A DNA stretch of 64,000 nt from Allobosea sp. 47.2.35 (lineage in GTDB: Bacteria > Pseudomonadota > Alphaproteobacteria > Rhizobiales > Beijerinckiaceae): positions 372,001 to 436,000 of the forward strand of contig NZ_JANLGI010000001.1 of the NCBI RefSeq assembly GCF_024655635.1, in the 5' to 3' direction. Below, piece after piece: positions 55,948-64,000 of the stretch. Under the pieces are notes generated by a model. The model made no database searches and was not told where the DNA came from. It was given only the letters and a program-made list of their open reading frames with translations. The translations under genes were made by a program, and so were the position numbers. The stretch's first letter is position 1. Every line of letters starts with the position of its first letter.

Positions 55948-56763
55948 CTAGGCCTGCGCGACCTCTGCGACCTTGTGAGGCAGGGCGGGAGGTGGCGCCG
56001 CTTCGGCATGGCCGTGCTCCAGAAACAGCCGCATCTCCTCGGCCAGCGCGAAGAAGCGATCGCGGACCGCCTTGGCATGCGGGTTGGCGCGCTCGATCGC
56101 CATGAAGACGTTCGGCGCGTCGTAGCGCACCATTTCGGTCGCCTGCATCAGCAGATCGAAGCTCGCCGTGGTCATCGTGCGGGGCAGCGGCTCCATCCTG
56201 ACCAGGATCTTGGCGATGAGATGGGTCAGGCCCTGAACCATCGCGACCTCGCGGTCATGGGCGTCAGCCGTGGTGATGATCACCTTCAGTTTGAGGACAT
56301 GGCGCAGGAAGGCGGCGATGCGCGGCGTGCTGCCGCCTCTGATCGGGCAGAGCGCGATCTTGAGGCCGGCGAGCCCGTTGCGGGCGCTCTGCGGGCCGAA
56401 AAGCGGATGCGTGCCGATGATCTCGACGTCATCCGGGAGTGCGGCCTGCATGGCGCGGGCCGGGCCGATCTTGACCGAACCGACATCGAGCACGATCGCG
56501 CCAGCCCTGAGATGCGGACGCAAGGCCGCGATCGCCTCGGGGATCGCCGGGACGGGTACCGCGAGGATGACGAGGTCGCAAGCGGCGACTTCGGCAGCGG
56601 TCGCCGGCCGCAATCCCTTGCCGCTCGCGTCGGCTGCGGGCGCGTTGGCGGAATCGCAGACGCGTAGCGCGAAATGCGGCTGTAGATGGCGGGCCATCAG
56701 GCGCCCGAAGGCGCCGAAGCCCATGATGCCGATGGTAGAGATGGTTCTGATTTTTGAAGACAT
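55948..56763 (-). CDS. Prephenate/arogenate dehydrogenase family protein
   Basis: 271 residues from ATG at 56763. NAD(P) Rossmann start TIGIMGFGAFGRLMARHL, then DLVILAVPVPAIPEAIAALRP, and EIIGTHPLFGPQSARNGLAGLKI with the catalytic His of the TyrA family in THPLFGP. Oxidatively decarboxylates prephenate or arogenate in tyrosine synthesis. Shorter than most (about 290-370), lacking an ACT domain. Could be either substrate form. Confidence 0.88.
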   Translation of the reverse strand: MSSKIRTISTIGIMGFGAFGRLMARHLQPHFALRVCDSANAPAADASGKGLRPATAAEVAACDLVILAVPVPAIPEAIAALRPHLRAGAIVLDVGSVKIGPARAMQAALPDDVEIIGTHPLFGPQSARNGLAGLKIALCPIRGGSTPRIAAFLRHVLKLKVIITTADAHDREVAMVQGLTHLIAKILVRMEPLPRTMTTASFDLLMQATEMVRYDAPNVFMAIERANPHAKAVRDRFFALAEEMRLFLEHGHAEAAPPPALPHKVAEVAQA

Positions 56764-56934
56764 CGCTCTGGTCCGGTGGGAGCCGCGATGCCGGGTGATC
56801 TGCCTGAATTCAACCGCCAGCGCGGCGGTTGAACATGGGAATGCCACCGCCTCTATGAGGACGGGGCGTAATAGCTGCGGTGGAGGGCCATCAGGCTGAT
56901 CATGCGCTGCTTAAACCGCGCAGCGACCTCGTTG

Positions 56935-57264
56935 TCAATCGAGAGCCGGCGAATAGGCGGTCGGCGTCATCACGCGATCCTCGATCGCGCCGACGAGGCT
57001 GCCATGCTCCAGCGAGGTCACGCGCTTGACCTCGATCCATTCGGGATCGGCCATGAAGCTCGCCCAGGCCTTCGCCTTGGTCTCGGCATCGGGCCAGGCG
57101 AGGATATAGGCGAATTCGGTGCGCCCGGCGCTCGCGGTCTCCCACATGGCGACGATGCGGAAGCCATGGCGGGCCATGATCCGCGCGGCATGGTCGCGGA
57201 AGCGGGCATGGAAGGCCGCCTTGTTGCGCTCGAAGATCTCGTAGATGCGCAACTGGTGGATCAT
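56935..57264 (-). CDS. NIPSNAP family protein
   Basis: 109 residues of a ferredoxin-like NIPSNAP fold: MIHQLRIYEIFERNKAAFHARFRDHAARIMARHGFRIVAMWET, TEFAYILAWPDAETKAKAWASFMADPEW. Function in bacteria unknown. Lies directly between carA (21-base gap) and the dehydrogenase gene on the same strand. Confidence 0.88.
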   Translation of the reverse strand: MIHQLRIYEIFERNKAAFHARFRDHAARIMARHGFRIVAMWETASAGRTEFAYILAWPDAETKAKAWASFMADPEWIEVKRVTSLEHGSLVGAIEDRVMTPTAYSPALD

Positions 57265-57285
57265 GCCCGTCTCCTTCGGCAGCCC

Positions 57286-58494
57286 TCAGGCCGCCTTCTT
57301 CGCCTTCTCGGCCGCCATCAGCTCGGTGAAGCGGTTGAAGAGATAGTGGCTGTCCTGCGGGCCGGGCGAGGCTTCCGGGTGGTGCTGGACGCTGAAGGCC
57401 GGGCGGTCGGTGAGCGCGATGCCGCTGTTCGAGCCGTCGAAGAGCGAGACATGGGTCTCGACCGCATTCGCCGGCAGGCTCGCCGGATCGACCGCGAAGC
57501 CGTGGTTCATCGAGACGATCTCGACCTTGCCGGTGGTCTTGTCCTGCACCGGATGGTTCGCGCCGTGATGCCCCTGCTTCATCTTCAGGGTCTGGCCGCC
57601 GATGGCGAGCGCCATCATCTGGTGGCCCAGGCAGATGCCGAAGGTCGGGACCTTCTTGTCGAGCAACTCCTTGATCACCGGCACGGCGTACTCGCCGGTC
57701 GCGGCGGGGTCGCCCGGGCCATTGGAGAGGAAGATGCCGTCCGGATTGAGCGAGAGGATGTCGGCGGCAGTCGCAGTCGAGGGCACGACGGTGACGTCGC
57801 AGCCGGCCTTGGCGAGCAAGCGCAGGATGTTGCGCTTCACGCCGTAATCGATCGCGACGACCTTGAAATTGTTGCTCTCGCGCTTGCCGTAGCCGGCCGG
57901 CCAGACCCAGGGCGTCTCGTCCCAGTCATAGCGCTGCGCGGCGGTGACCAGCGGGACGAGGTCGAGCCCGGCCATGGAGGGCAGCCCGGCCGCCTGCTTC
58001 TTGAGGCGCTCGATGTCGAAGACGCCGTCCGGGCTATGGGCGAGGATCGCGTTCGGCATGCCGTTGTCGCGGATCAGCGCGGTGAGCGCGCGGGTATCGA
58101 CGCCGCAGATGCCGACGATGTTGCGGGCCTTGAGCCAGGCATCGAAATGCCGGTTCGCGCGCCAGTTCGATGGCTCGGTGATCGCGGCATGGAGCACGCA
58201 GCCGCGCACGCCGGAGGAGGCGGCGGCGTTCACCGTCTCCGTGTCCTCCTCGTTCACGCCGACATTGCCGACATGCGGGAAGGTGAAGGTGATGATCTGC
58301 CCGGCATAGGACGGGTCGGTCAGGATTTCCTGATAGCCGGTCATCGCCGTGTTGAAGCAGACTTCGCCCGGCGCCTCGCCGATGGCACCGAGGCCGAAGC
58401 CTTCCAGCACCGTGCCATCAGCCAAGACGAGGAGCGCGGTCGCGCGCGGTTCGGTCCAGCCGCCTGCGGCGGGGTTTCCTTCGGGAGCGGTCAT
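57286..58494 (-). CDS. carA: Carbamoyl-phosphate synthase small subunit
   Basis: 402-residue glutaminase subunit. N-terminal CPSase_sm domain (LLVLADGTVLEGFGLGA, CFNTAMTGYQEILTDPSYAGQIITFTFPHVGN) and class I amidotransferase C-terminus: nucleophile Cys in FGICLGHQMMALAIGG, with the HPEASPGPQD His/Glu. ATG at 58494 excludes a 21-residue non-family extension. It supplies ammonia to CarB, encoded 14 kb away at 40412. Confidence 0.97.
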   Translation of the reverse strand: MTAPEGNPAAGGWTEPRATALLVLADGTVLEGFGLGAIGEAPGEVCFNTAMTGYQEILTDPSYAGQIITFTFPHVGNVGVNEEDTETVNAAASSGVRGCVLHAAITEPSNWRANRHFDAWLKARNIVGICGVDTRALTALIRDNGMPNAILAHSPDGVFDIERLKKQAAGLPSMAGLDLVPLVTAAQRYDWDETPWVWPAGYGKRESNNFKVVAIDYGVKRNILRLLAKAGCDVTVVPSTATAADILSLNPDGIFLSNGPGDPAATGEYAVPVIKELLDKKVPTFGICLGHQMMALAIGGQTLKMKQGHHGANHPVQDKTTGKVEIVSMNHGFAVDPASLPANAVETHVSLFDGSNSGIALTDRPAFSVQHHPEASPGPQDSHYLFNRFTELMAAEKAKKAA

Positions 58495-58661
58495 GTCTAT
58501 GTCTCGGTCCAGTCCGCTTGAGCGGAAAAATGCGGGGGCGGGGCTGCGGCAATCCACTCCGCCGGTCTGGAACGCGAGCCTTAAAGAGCCGGGCGCTGCC
58601 CGTCAATCGAAGCTGGCGCAGGCCGCACAGGACAAAAGAGCAAGAGAAAAGGACAATGACG

Positions 58662-59123
58662 ATGACCAGCCTGCGCGAGCGCTTCACGGCCGACATGAAG
58701 GAAGCGATGAAGGCCGGCGAGAAGGCGAAGGTCGCGGCGATCCGCCTGATCAGCGCCGCGCTGAAGGAAAAGGACATCGAGGCCCGCGGCGCCGGCAAGG
58801 GCGAGGCGACCTCCGACGAGATCCTCGGCGTGCTCCAGAAGATGATCAAGCAGCGCCAGGAATCGATCGCGATCTACGACGCCAATAACCGCCCGGAGCT
58901 TGCCGAAGGCGAGCGCGTCGAGGTCGCGGTGATCTCGTCCTATCTGCCGAAGCAGATGTCGGATGACGAGGTGAAGGCTGCGATCGACAAGGCCGTGACT
59001 GACACCGGCGCGACCGCCGTCAAGGACATGGGCAAGGTCATCGGCGTGCTGCGGGCGGCCTATGCCGGCCAGATGGATTTCGGCAAGGTCAGCCCGATGG
59101 TGAAGGCCGCGCTCGGCGGCTGA
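58662..59123 (+). CDS. GatB/YqeY domain-containing protein
   Basis: 153 residues of the YqeY family: LRERFTADMKEAMKAGEKAKVAAIRLISAALKEKDIEARG, then ISSYLPKQMSDDEVKAAIDKAV and MGKVIGVLRAAYAGQMDFGKVSPMVKAAL. It resembles the tRNA-binding tail of GatB and may bind tRNA; function unproven. A second ATG two codons upstream is close to the AGGA. Gene order yqeY-dnaG-rpoD is frequent in alphaproteobacteria. Confidence 0.92.
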   Translation: MTSLRERFTADMKEAMKAGEKAKVAAIRLISAALKEKDIEARGAGKGEATSDEILGVLQKMIKQRQESIAIYDANNRPELAEGERVEVAVISSYLPKQMSDDEVKAAIDKAVTDTGATAVKDMGKVIGVLRAAYAGQMDFGKVSPMVKAALGG

Positions 59124-59150
59124 GTTCGGTAGGGCTGGAAGGCCTGGGCC

Positions 59151-59242
59151 GTCATGCTCGGGCTTGACCCGAGCATCTCCGAAACCAGTGTCTTCTCGTC
59201 CTGAGATTCTCGGGTCGGCGCTTCTCGCCGCCCGAGAATGAC
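59151..59242 (+). repeat. Two-stem intergenic palindromic repeat, copy 2 (92 bp)
   Basis: Begins GTCAT and ends ATGAC like copy 1 at 39724. Stem A is GCTCGGG/CCCGAGC, the inner pair is ATCTC/GAGAT, then stem B TCTCGGG...CCCGAGA. It sits in the 220-base gap between yqeY and dnaG. Equal length and architecture, but different stem sequences, indicate compensating change in a shared RNA or DNA fold. Confidence 0.75.
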
Positions 59243-59343
59243 GAGCCTGCTTGGATGTCTCCGCTTGTGGATATTGCCGACAAGCCTTGTCGCAGGCGTA
59301 TTCGAGGTTGGCTTTCCTGCGCATAGGGGCCACATCAAGAGCC

Positions 59344-61242
59344 ATGAAATTCCCGCCCTCCGTCCTTGAGGAGATCAAGGCGCGGCTGCCTGTCTCGGCG
59401 GTCGTGGGCAAGCGCGTGCGCCTGCAGAAGGCCGGGCGCGAGTGGAAGGGGCTCTCGCCCTTCAATGCCGAGAAGACGGCCTCATTCTTCGTCAACGACC
59501 AGAAGGCCTCGTTCTTCGATTTCTCGTCGGGCAAGAATGGCGACATCTTCAAATTCGTGATGGAGACCGAGGGGCTCTCCTTCCCGGAGGCGGTCGAGAA
59601 GCTCGCGGCCGAGGCCGGCGTCATCCTGCCGAAGATCACGGCGGAGGCGCAGGTCCAGGAGGAGAAGCGCAAGGGGCTGCACGAGGTCGTGGAGCTCGCG
59701 GCGCAGTTCTTCGAGGCCGAGCTGATGGGCGATCGCGGTGGCGGAGCCCGGCGCTATCTAGCGACGCGCGGGCTCGACGGCGAGGCGCGCACGCGCTTCC
59801 GGCTGGGCTACGGACCGGCGGATCGTTTTGCCTTGCGTGACCATCTGGCGGGGAAGGGCGTTCCGGCCGAATTGATGATGGAAGCGGGGCTGCTGGTGCA
59901 TGGCGAGGAGATCGCCGTGCCCTATGACCGCTTCCGCGACCGGGTGATGTTCCCGATCCATGATTCCCGCGGACGGGTCATCGCCTTCGGCGGGCGGGCG
60001 ATGAGCTCGGAGGTCGCGGCGAAATACCTGAATTCGCCGGAGACACCGCTCTTTCACAAGGGCCATCTGCTGTTCAACCACCACAATGCCCGCAAGGCCG
60101 CGCATGACACCGGGCAGGTCGTGGTGGTCGAGGGCTATGTCGACGTCATCGCCATGTCGCTCTCTGGCTTTCCGCAGAGTGTGGCGCCGCTCGGCACGGC
60201 CCTGACCGAGGACCAGCTGGGCCTGCTCTGGCGCATGGCGGACGAGCCGGTGATCTGCCTCGATGGCGACAAGGCCGGCCGCAAGGCCGCGAGCCGGGCG
60301 ATCGATATCGCGCTGCCGCTGCTGGAGCCTGGTAAGTCGCTGTCCTTCGCGCTGCTCCCGGATGGGCAGGACCCGGATGACCTCGCCCGCTCCGGTGGCC
60401 GGCAGGCGATCGCCGAGGTGGTCGCGGCGGCGCGCCCGCTGGTCGACATGCTCTGGCAGCGCGAGGTCGAGGCCGGCCCGCTCGATACGCCGGAGCGCCG
60501 TGCGGCCTTCGAGCGGCGCCTGAAGGAGCCGCTCGGGCAGATCCGCGACGAGACCACGCGCAAGCATTACCGCCGCGAGATGGACGAGCGGCTGGCGCAG
60601 CTCTTCGCCAGTGCCGCCCCGGCGCGGCCGGAACGCGGCGGCGGAGGCGGAAACTTCCAGCGCGGCCGGGGTGGGGCGCCCCAGCGCGGCGGGTTCGGCC
60701 GGCAGGTGCCGCCATGGCTCGCCGGGCCGCTCAAGGCTTCGAGCGCGCTGACGCAATCGCGTCTCGTGGCGAAACTGCGCGGCGAGGACCAGCGCGAGGC
60801 CTTCATCCTGCTGGCGCTGGCGAGCCATCCCGACCTGCTCATGCGCTGCGCCGACGAGATCGCGGAGCTGTCCCTGGACGGGCCGGCGGCCGAGCGCTTC
60901 CGGCAGGCTCTGCTCGATGCCGTCGAGGACACGCTCGACCGGGAGACGCTGGCGAATCGGCTGGCGCAGCCGCGCGTCAGGGAAGCGCAGGGCCATCTCA
61001 TGGCCGTCACCGGGCCGGCCGAGCGGCGCAAGCTCGCGCAAGATGCTGATCCTGAATCGGTTTTTGACTCGATTCATCAGGCCATCGTCTTGCATCATCG
61101 CGCGCGGACGCTAAATAGCGAGTTGAGAGCAGCCGAGCGCGCCTTGGCTGACGACGCGACCGAAGCCAATTTCGCCTGGATCAAGGACGTGAAGGCCCGC
61201 CTCGAGACGATCGAAGGCACCGAGGCCATGTCCGAGGATTGA
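59344..61242 (+). CDS. dnaG: DNA primase
   Basis: 632 residues. N-terminal CHC2-type domain, TOPRIM core and helicase-binding C-terminus (LNSELRAAERALADD). The TOPRIM has VVVVEGYVDVIAMSLSGF and ICLDGDKAGRKAASRAI with the acidic catalytic residues. The CHC2 zinc ligands are missing: instead of CPFH...CFGCG the sequence reads LSPFNAEKTASFF and FFDFSSGKNGD. I believe this is general in Hyphomicrobiales primases. A Gly/Arg-rich linker (about residue 440) precedes the C-domain. The ATG at 59344 starts the family sequence; the open frame upstream is not conserved. rpoD follows. Confidence 0.96.
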   Translation: MKFPPSVLEEIKARLPVSAVVGKRVRLQKAGREWKGLSPFNAEKTASFFVNDQKASFFDFSSGKNGDIFKFVMETEGLSFPEAVEKLAAEAGVILPKITAEAQVQEEKRKGLHEVVELAAQFFEAELMGDRGGGARRYLATRGLDGEARTRFRLGYGPADRFALRDHLAGKGVPAELMMEAGLLVHGEEIAVPYDRFRDRVMFPIHDSRGRVIAFGGRAMSSEVAAKYLNSPETPLFHKGHLLFNHHNARKAAHDTGQVVVVEGYVDVIAMSLSGFPQSVAPLGTALTEDQLGLLWRMADEPVICLDGDKAGRKAASRAIDIALPLLEPGKSLSFALLPDGQDPDDLARSGGRQAIAEVVAAARPLVDMLWQREVEAGPLDTPERRAAFERRLKEPLGQIRDETTRKHYRREMDERLAQLFASAAPARPERGGGGGNFQRGRGGAPQRGGFGRQVPPWLAGPLKASSALTQSRLVAKLRGEDQREAFILLALASHPDLLMRCADEIAELSLDGPAAERFRQALLDAVEDTLDRETLANRLAQPRVREAQGHLMAVTGPAERRKLAQDADPESVFDSIHQAIVLHHRARTLNSELRAAERALADDATEANFAWIKDVKARLETIEGTEAMSED

Positions 61243-61437
61243 TCGCCCAGCGAGTGGTGGACGCGGGTCTTGTGCGCGCAAGCTGTGGGGTGGTTCACGA
61301 TTCGTCAACGACGTCTGGTGCCATCTGCAACTGGATTTGGGTGGGTGAGCGCGCCGGGCCTGCGGTCGCGCCGCCCTTTTATGCGTCGGTATATGGCTGT
61401 CTCGGCCAGAGCCGGCGCGAGTGCGGAGCGCTGATTG

Positions 61438-63447
61438 ATGGCGACTAAAGCGAGCGAACGGGAAAAGACCGATCAGGTCGCGCCGGATGCCCCCCCGACT
61501 ACCGACGGCCCGTTGCTCGACCTGACCGATCAGGCCGTAAGGCGGATGATCAAGCTCGCGAAGAAGCGCGGCTATGTCACCTATGACGAACTGAACGAAG
61601 TGCTGCCGTCCGAGGAGTTCTCCTCGGAGCAGATTGAGGATGTGCTCGGCCAGCTCAGCGAGCAGGGCATCAACGTCGTCGACAACGAGGACCCGGAAGC
61701 GGCCGGCGAGGAACGCGCCAACCGCAAGGATGGCGGCGCCGACGAGGAAGAGCCCGAGGGCGGCGACATGGTCGACGCCTCGCGCCAGACCCTGCCGGTC
61801 GAGACCAAGCGCAATCTGGAGCCGACCGAGCGCACCGACGATCCCGTGCGCATGTATCTGCGCGAGATGGGCTCGGTCGAGCTGCTCTCGCGCGAGGGCG
61901 AGATCGCGATCGCCAAGCGCATCGAGGCCGGCCGCGAGGCGATGATCGCGGGCCTCTGCGAGAGCCCGCTGACCTTCCAGGCCATCATCATCTGGCGTGA
62001 CGAGCTCGTCGACGGCAAGGTGCTGCTGCGCGACATCATCGATCTTGAAGCGACCTATGCCGGCCCCGACGGCAAGAACCCCACTGTTCCCGGCGAAGAG
62101 GAGGCCGAGGAGGGCGAGCAGGCCGAGACCCCGGAGGGCGAGACCCCGCCGGACATGGACGACGACGACATGGAGAACAACGTGTCGCTCTCGGCCATGG
62201 AGGCCGAGCTGAAGCCGCGCGTGCTCGAAACCTTCAACGCCATCGCCGACGACTACAAGAAGCTGCGCCGCCTGCAGGACCAGGACATCGCCAACCGGCT
62301 GGAGAATACCAAGCTCTCGCCGTCGCAGGATCGCAAGTACAAGAAGCTCAAGGACGACATCATCACCGCGGTGAAGTCGCTCTCGCTCAACAACAACCGC
62401 ATCGAGGCGCTGGTCGAGCAGCTCTACGACATCAACAAGCGCCTGATCGGCCATGAGACGCGCCTGCTGCGCCTCGCCGAGAGCTATGGCGTGGCGCGCG
62501 ACGACTTCCTCAAGCAGCATGTCGGCGGCGAGCTCGATCCGAAATGGGTCCTGCGCGTCTCGAAGCTCGGCTCGCGCGGCTGGAAGGAGTTCGTCGCGGC
62601 GGAGCTGGAGCGGATCAAGCAATTGCGCGAGGAGGTGCACACGCTCGCCTCCGAGACCGGCCTGGAGATCCAGGAATTCCGCAAGATCGTGCTGATGGTC
62701 CAGAAGGGCGAGCGCGAGGCCCGGCAGGCCAAGAAGGAGATGATCGAGGCGAACCTGCGTCTCGTGATCTCGATCGCCAAGAAGTACACGAACCGCGGCC
62801 TGCAGTTCCTCGACCTGATCCAGGAAGGCAATATCGGCCTGATGAAGGCGGTCGACAAGTTCGAGTACCGCCGTGGCTACAAGTTCTCGACCTATGCGAC
62901 CTGGTGGATCCGGCAGGCGATCACCCGCTCGATCGCCGACCAGGCCCGCACGATCCGCATCCCTGTCCACATGATCGAGACGATCAACAAGATCGTGCGG
63001 ACCTCGCGCCAGATGCTGCACGAGATCGGCCGCGAGCCGACCCCGGAGGAGCTGGCCGAGAAGCTGGCCATGCCGCTGGAGAAGGTGCGAAAGGTTCTGA
63101 AGATCGCCAAGGAGCCGATCTCGCTGGAAACCCCGATCGGCGACGAGGAAGATTCGCATCTCGGCGACTTCATCGAGGACAAGAACGCGATCCTGCCGAT
63201 CGACGCCGCGATCCAGAGCAATCTGCGTGAGACGACGACCCGTGTGCTGGCCTCGCTCACCCCGCGCGAGGAGCGCGTGCTGCGCATGCGCTTCGGCATC
63301 GGCATGAACACCGACCACACGCTCGAAGAGGTCGGCCAGCAGTTCAGCGTCACCCGCGAGCGCATCCGCCAGATCGAGGCGAAGGCGCTGCGCAAGCTGA
63401 AGCATCCGAGCCGGAGCCGGAAGCTGCGGAGCTTCCTCGACAACTGA
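61438..63447 (+). CDS. rpoD: RNA polymerase primary sigma factor (sigma-70)
   Basis: 669 residues. Region 1.1 at the start ([21 protein letters not shown]), an acidic non-conserved region, region 2 ([60 protein letters not shown], read as [16 protein letters not shown]), region 3 ([15 protein letters not shown]), and region 4 with [21 protein letters not shown] and [16 protein letters not shown]. Recognises most housekeeping promoters. ATG at 61438 overlaps a TTG one codon upstream. It lies 195 bases after dnaG; a terminator follows. Confidence 0.97.
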   Translation: MATKASEREKTDQVAPDAPPTTDGPLLDLTDQAVRRMIKLAKKRGYVTYDELNEVLPSEEFSSEQIEDVLGQLSEQGINVVDNEDPEAAGEERANRKDGGADEEEPEGGDMVDASRQTLPVETKRNLEPTERTDDPVRMYLREMGSVELLSREGEIAIAKRIEAGREAMIAGLCESPLTFQAIIIWRDELVDGKVLLRDIIDLEATYAGPDGKNPTVPGEEEAEEGEQAETPEGETPPDMDDDDMENNVSLSAMEAELKPRVLETFNAIADDYKKLRRLQDQDIANRLENTKLSPSQDRKYKKLKDDIITAVKSLSLNNNRIEALVEQLYDINKRLIGHETRLLRLAESYGVARDDFLKQHVGGELDPKWVLRVSKLGSRGWKEFVAAELERIKQLREEVHTLASETGLEIQEFRKIVLMVQKGEREARQAKKEMIEANLRLVISIAKKYTNRGLQFLDLIQEGNIGLMKAVDKFEYRRGYKFSTYATWWIRQAITRSIADQARTIRIPVHMIETINKIVRTSRQMLHEIGREPTPEELAEKLAMPLEKVRKVLKIAKEPISLETPIGDEEDSHLGDFIEDKNAILPIDAAIQSNLRETTTRVLASLTPREERVLRMRFGIGMNTDHTLEEVGQQFSVTRERIRQIEAKALRKLKHPSRSRKLRSFLDN

Positions 63448-63477
63448 CGTCAGGCGGCTTCCTGCCGACCAAGAACA

Positions 63478-63516
63478 AAGCCCGTTTCCGCGCTGCGGAG
63501 GCGGGCTTTTTCTTTT
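63478..63516 (+). terminator. Rho-independent terminator of rpoD
   Basis: AAGCCCGTTTCCGC pairs with GCGGAGGCGGGCTT over a three-base loop (two G-T pairs), followed by TTTCTTTT, 31 bases after the rpoD stop. Confidence 0.9.
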
Positions 63517-63663
63517 GGCGGGCCTTGCCGTGGCTTGCCGGATGAGCCTCCTGCGAACGTAGGATGCCCGCGCAGCGGTGGCTGGCCAGTCTGCCGCCGC
63601 TCGATCATTGCGGACATGTGGTCGATCTTCGGGATCCCCGCCTTCCGCTCCAGGAGTTCGCCC

Positions 63664-64000
63664 ATGCTCCCCTTTACCTATGACTCCCTTGCCGACCGCT
63701 ACGCCACGGTTCGCCCCTGGGCGAAGAGCGCGGTCGGCGATACCTTCAATCGCTGCGCCATCTGCATGGGCTATACGATGCGCATCACGCCCTCCGGGGA
63801 CGATGTGACGATCGAAGCCATCATGAACGATGAGCTCGGAACATCTTTCCGGGGCGCGCGGGCGCTGCCGGGCGGGCCGCAATCCGGGGTTCCCCGCGGT
63901 TCGCGGGAGCCGCTGCGGGGGCTCAGCCAGATGCTCTTCATCCGGGCCGCGGAGCTGCTGCCGCGCATCCGGCGCGCCTATGGCAAGCCCGATATCGAGG
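63664..64000 (+). CDS. Hypothetical protein, 3' end outside the window
   Basis: An open frame from ATG at 63664 to the window edge (112 codons, no stop). AGGAG lies seven bases upstream. It reads MLPFTYDSLADRYATVRPWA at the start, then NRCAICMGYTMRITPS with two cysteines, and LFIRAAELLPRIRRAYGKPD at the edge. No family recognised; codon use is like the neighbours. Confidence 0.6.
   Translation, partial: MLPFTYDSLADRYATVRPWAKSAVGDTFNRCAICMGYTMRITPSGDDVTIEAIMNDELGTSFRGARALPGGPQSGVPRGSREPLRGLSQMLFIRAAELLPRIRRAYGKPDIE

Noticed and set aside
61111..63882. A 923-codon minus-strand open frame opposite rpoD
   Set aside because: It covers all of rpoD and its terminator; no domain recognisable; rpoD itself is certain.

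Overview
The window is chromosomal DNA of an alphaproteobacterium of the order Hyphomicrobiales (Rhizobiales). High GC content, strong codon bias and the order carB-greA-lrp-trxB-lsrB all point that way, and the protein set suggests a Bosea-like (Boseaceae) or related free-living genus; the genus is an inference. I see no rRNA, tRNA, insertion sequence, prophage or CRISPR array. Most of the window is tightly packed core metabolism and information processing, with scattered accessory transport and stress genes. Layout, left to right. 0-7.6 kb: rplS (minus strand, with terminator), an SDR oxidoreductase, two small unknowns, an EF-G-like GTPase whose ribosome binding site lies in a hairpin, fadD and a sulfite-oxidase-fold protein. 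7.6-14.4 kb: mtaB-dapF, an exported GyrI-like protein, a metallo-hydrolase, a methyltransferase gene broken by one stop codon, a LysE exporter, and a CAP-domain lipoprotein. 14.5-19.2 kb: the translation cluster ffh-GNAT-rpsP-rimM-HAD-trmD. 19.2-31.3 kb: a rhodanese-fold protein without its cysteine, aspC, two orphan solute-binding proteins, a PQQ sugar dehydrogenase, SemiSWEET, a lytic transglycosylase, leuB, msrP and ogt. 31.4-33.4 kb: a MAPEG - DGPF/YCII - ECF42 sigma operon. 33.7-40.4 kb: an FMN reductase, a probable AbcR (alpha-r15) small RNA next to lsrB, trxB, an ELM1-like gene, lrp, marC and greA. 40.4-49.6 kb: carB; a zinc-homeostasis pair (ZigA-like GTPase behind a perfect 29-bp Zur-type palindrome, and AztD behind a weaker one), with an MFS/ArsR divergent pair and a methyltransferase between them. 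49.6-58.5 kb: gtrA, a zinc-ribbon membrane protein with an exported partner, cfa, EamA/LysR, a group III truncated haemoglobin, prephenate dehydrogenase and carA. 58.6-64 kb: yqeY, dnaG (zinc ligands lost), rpoD with terminator, and a partial unknown gene. How the parts work together: ribosomal and SRP genes, dnaG-rpoD and greA are growth housekeeping; carA, carB, leuB, aspC, dapF and the dehydrogenase supply nucleotides and amino acids; trxB, lsrB, msrP, the FMN reductase and ogt make a redox and damage-repair group; zigA and aztD look like two members of one Zur regulon. Most interesting items: the sRNA, the Zur palindromes, the single-base gene break, the hidden ribosome binding site, and a roughly 91-bp two-stem intergenic repeat found twice in the same architecture, with a shorter relative.
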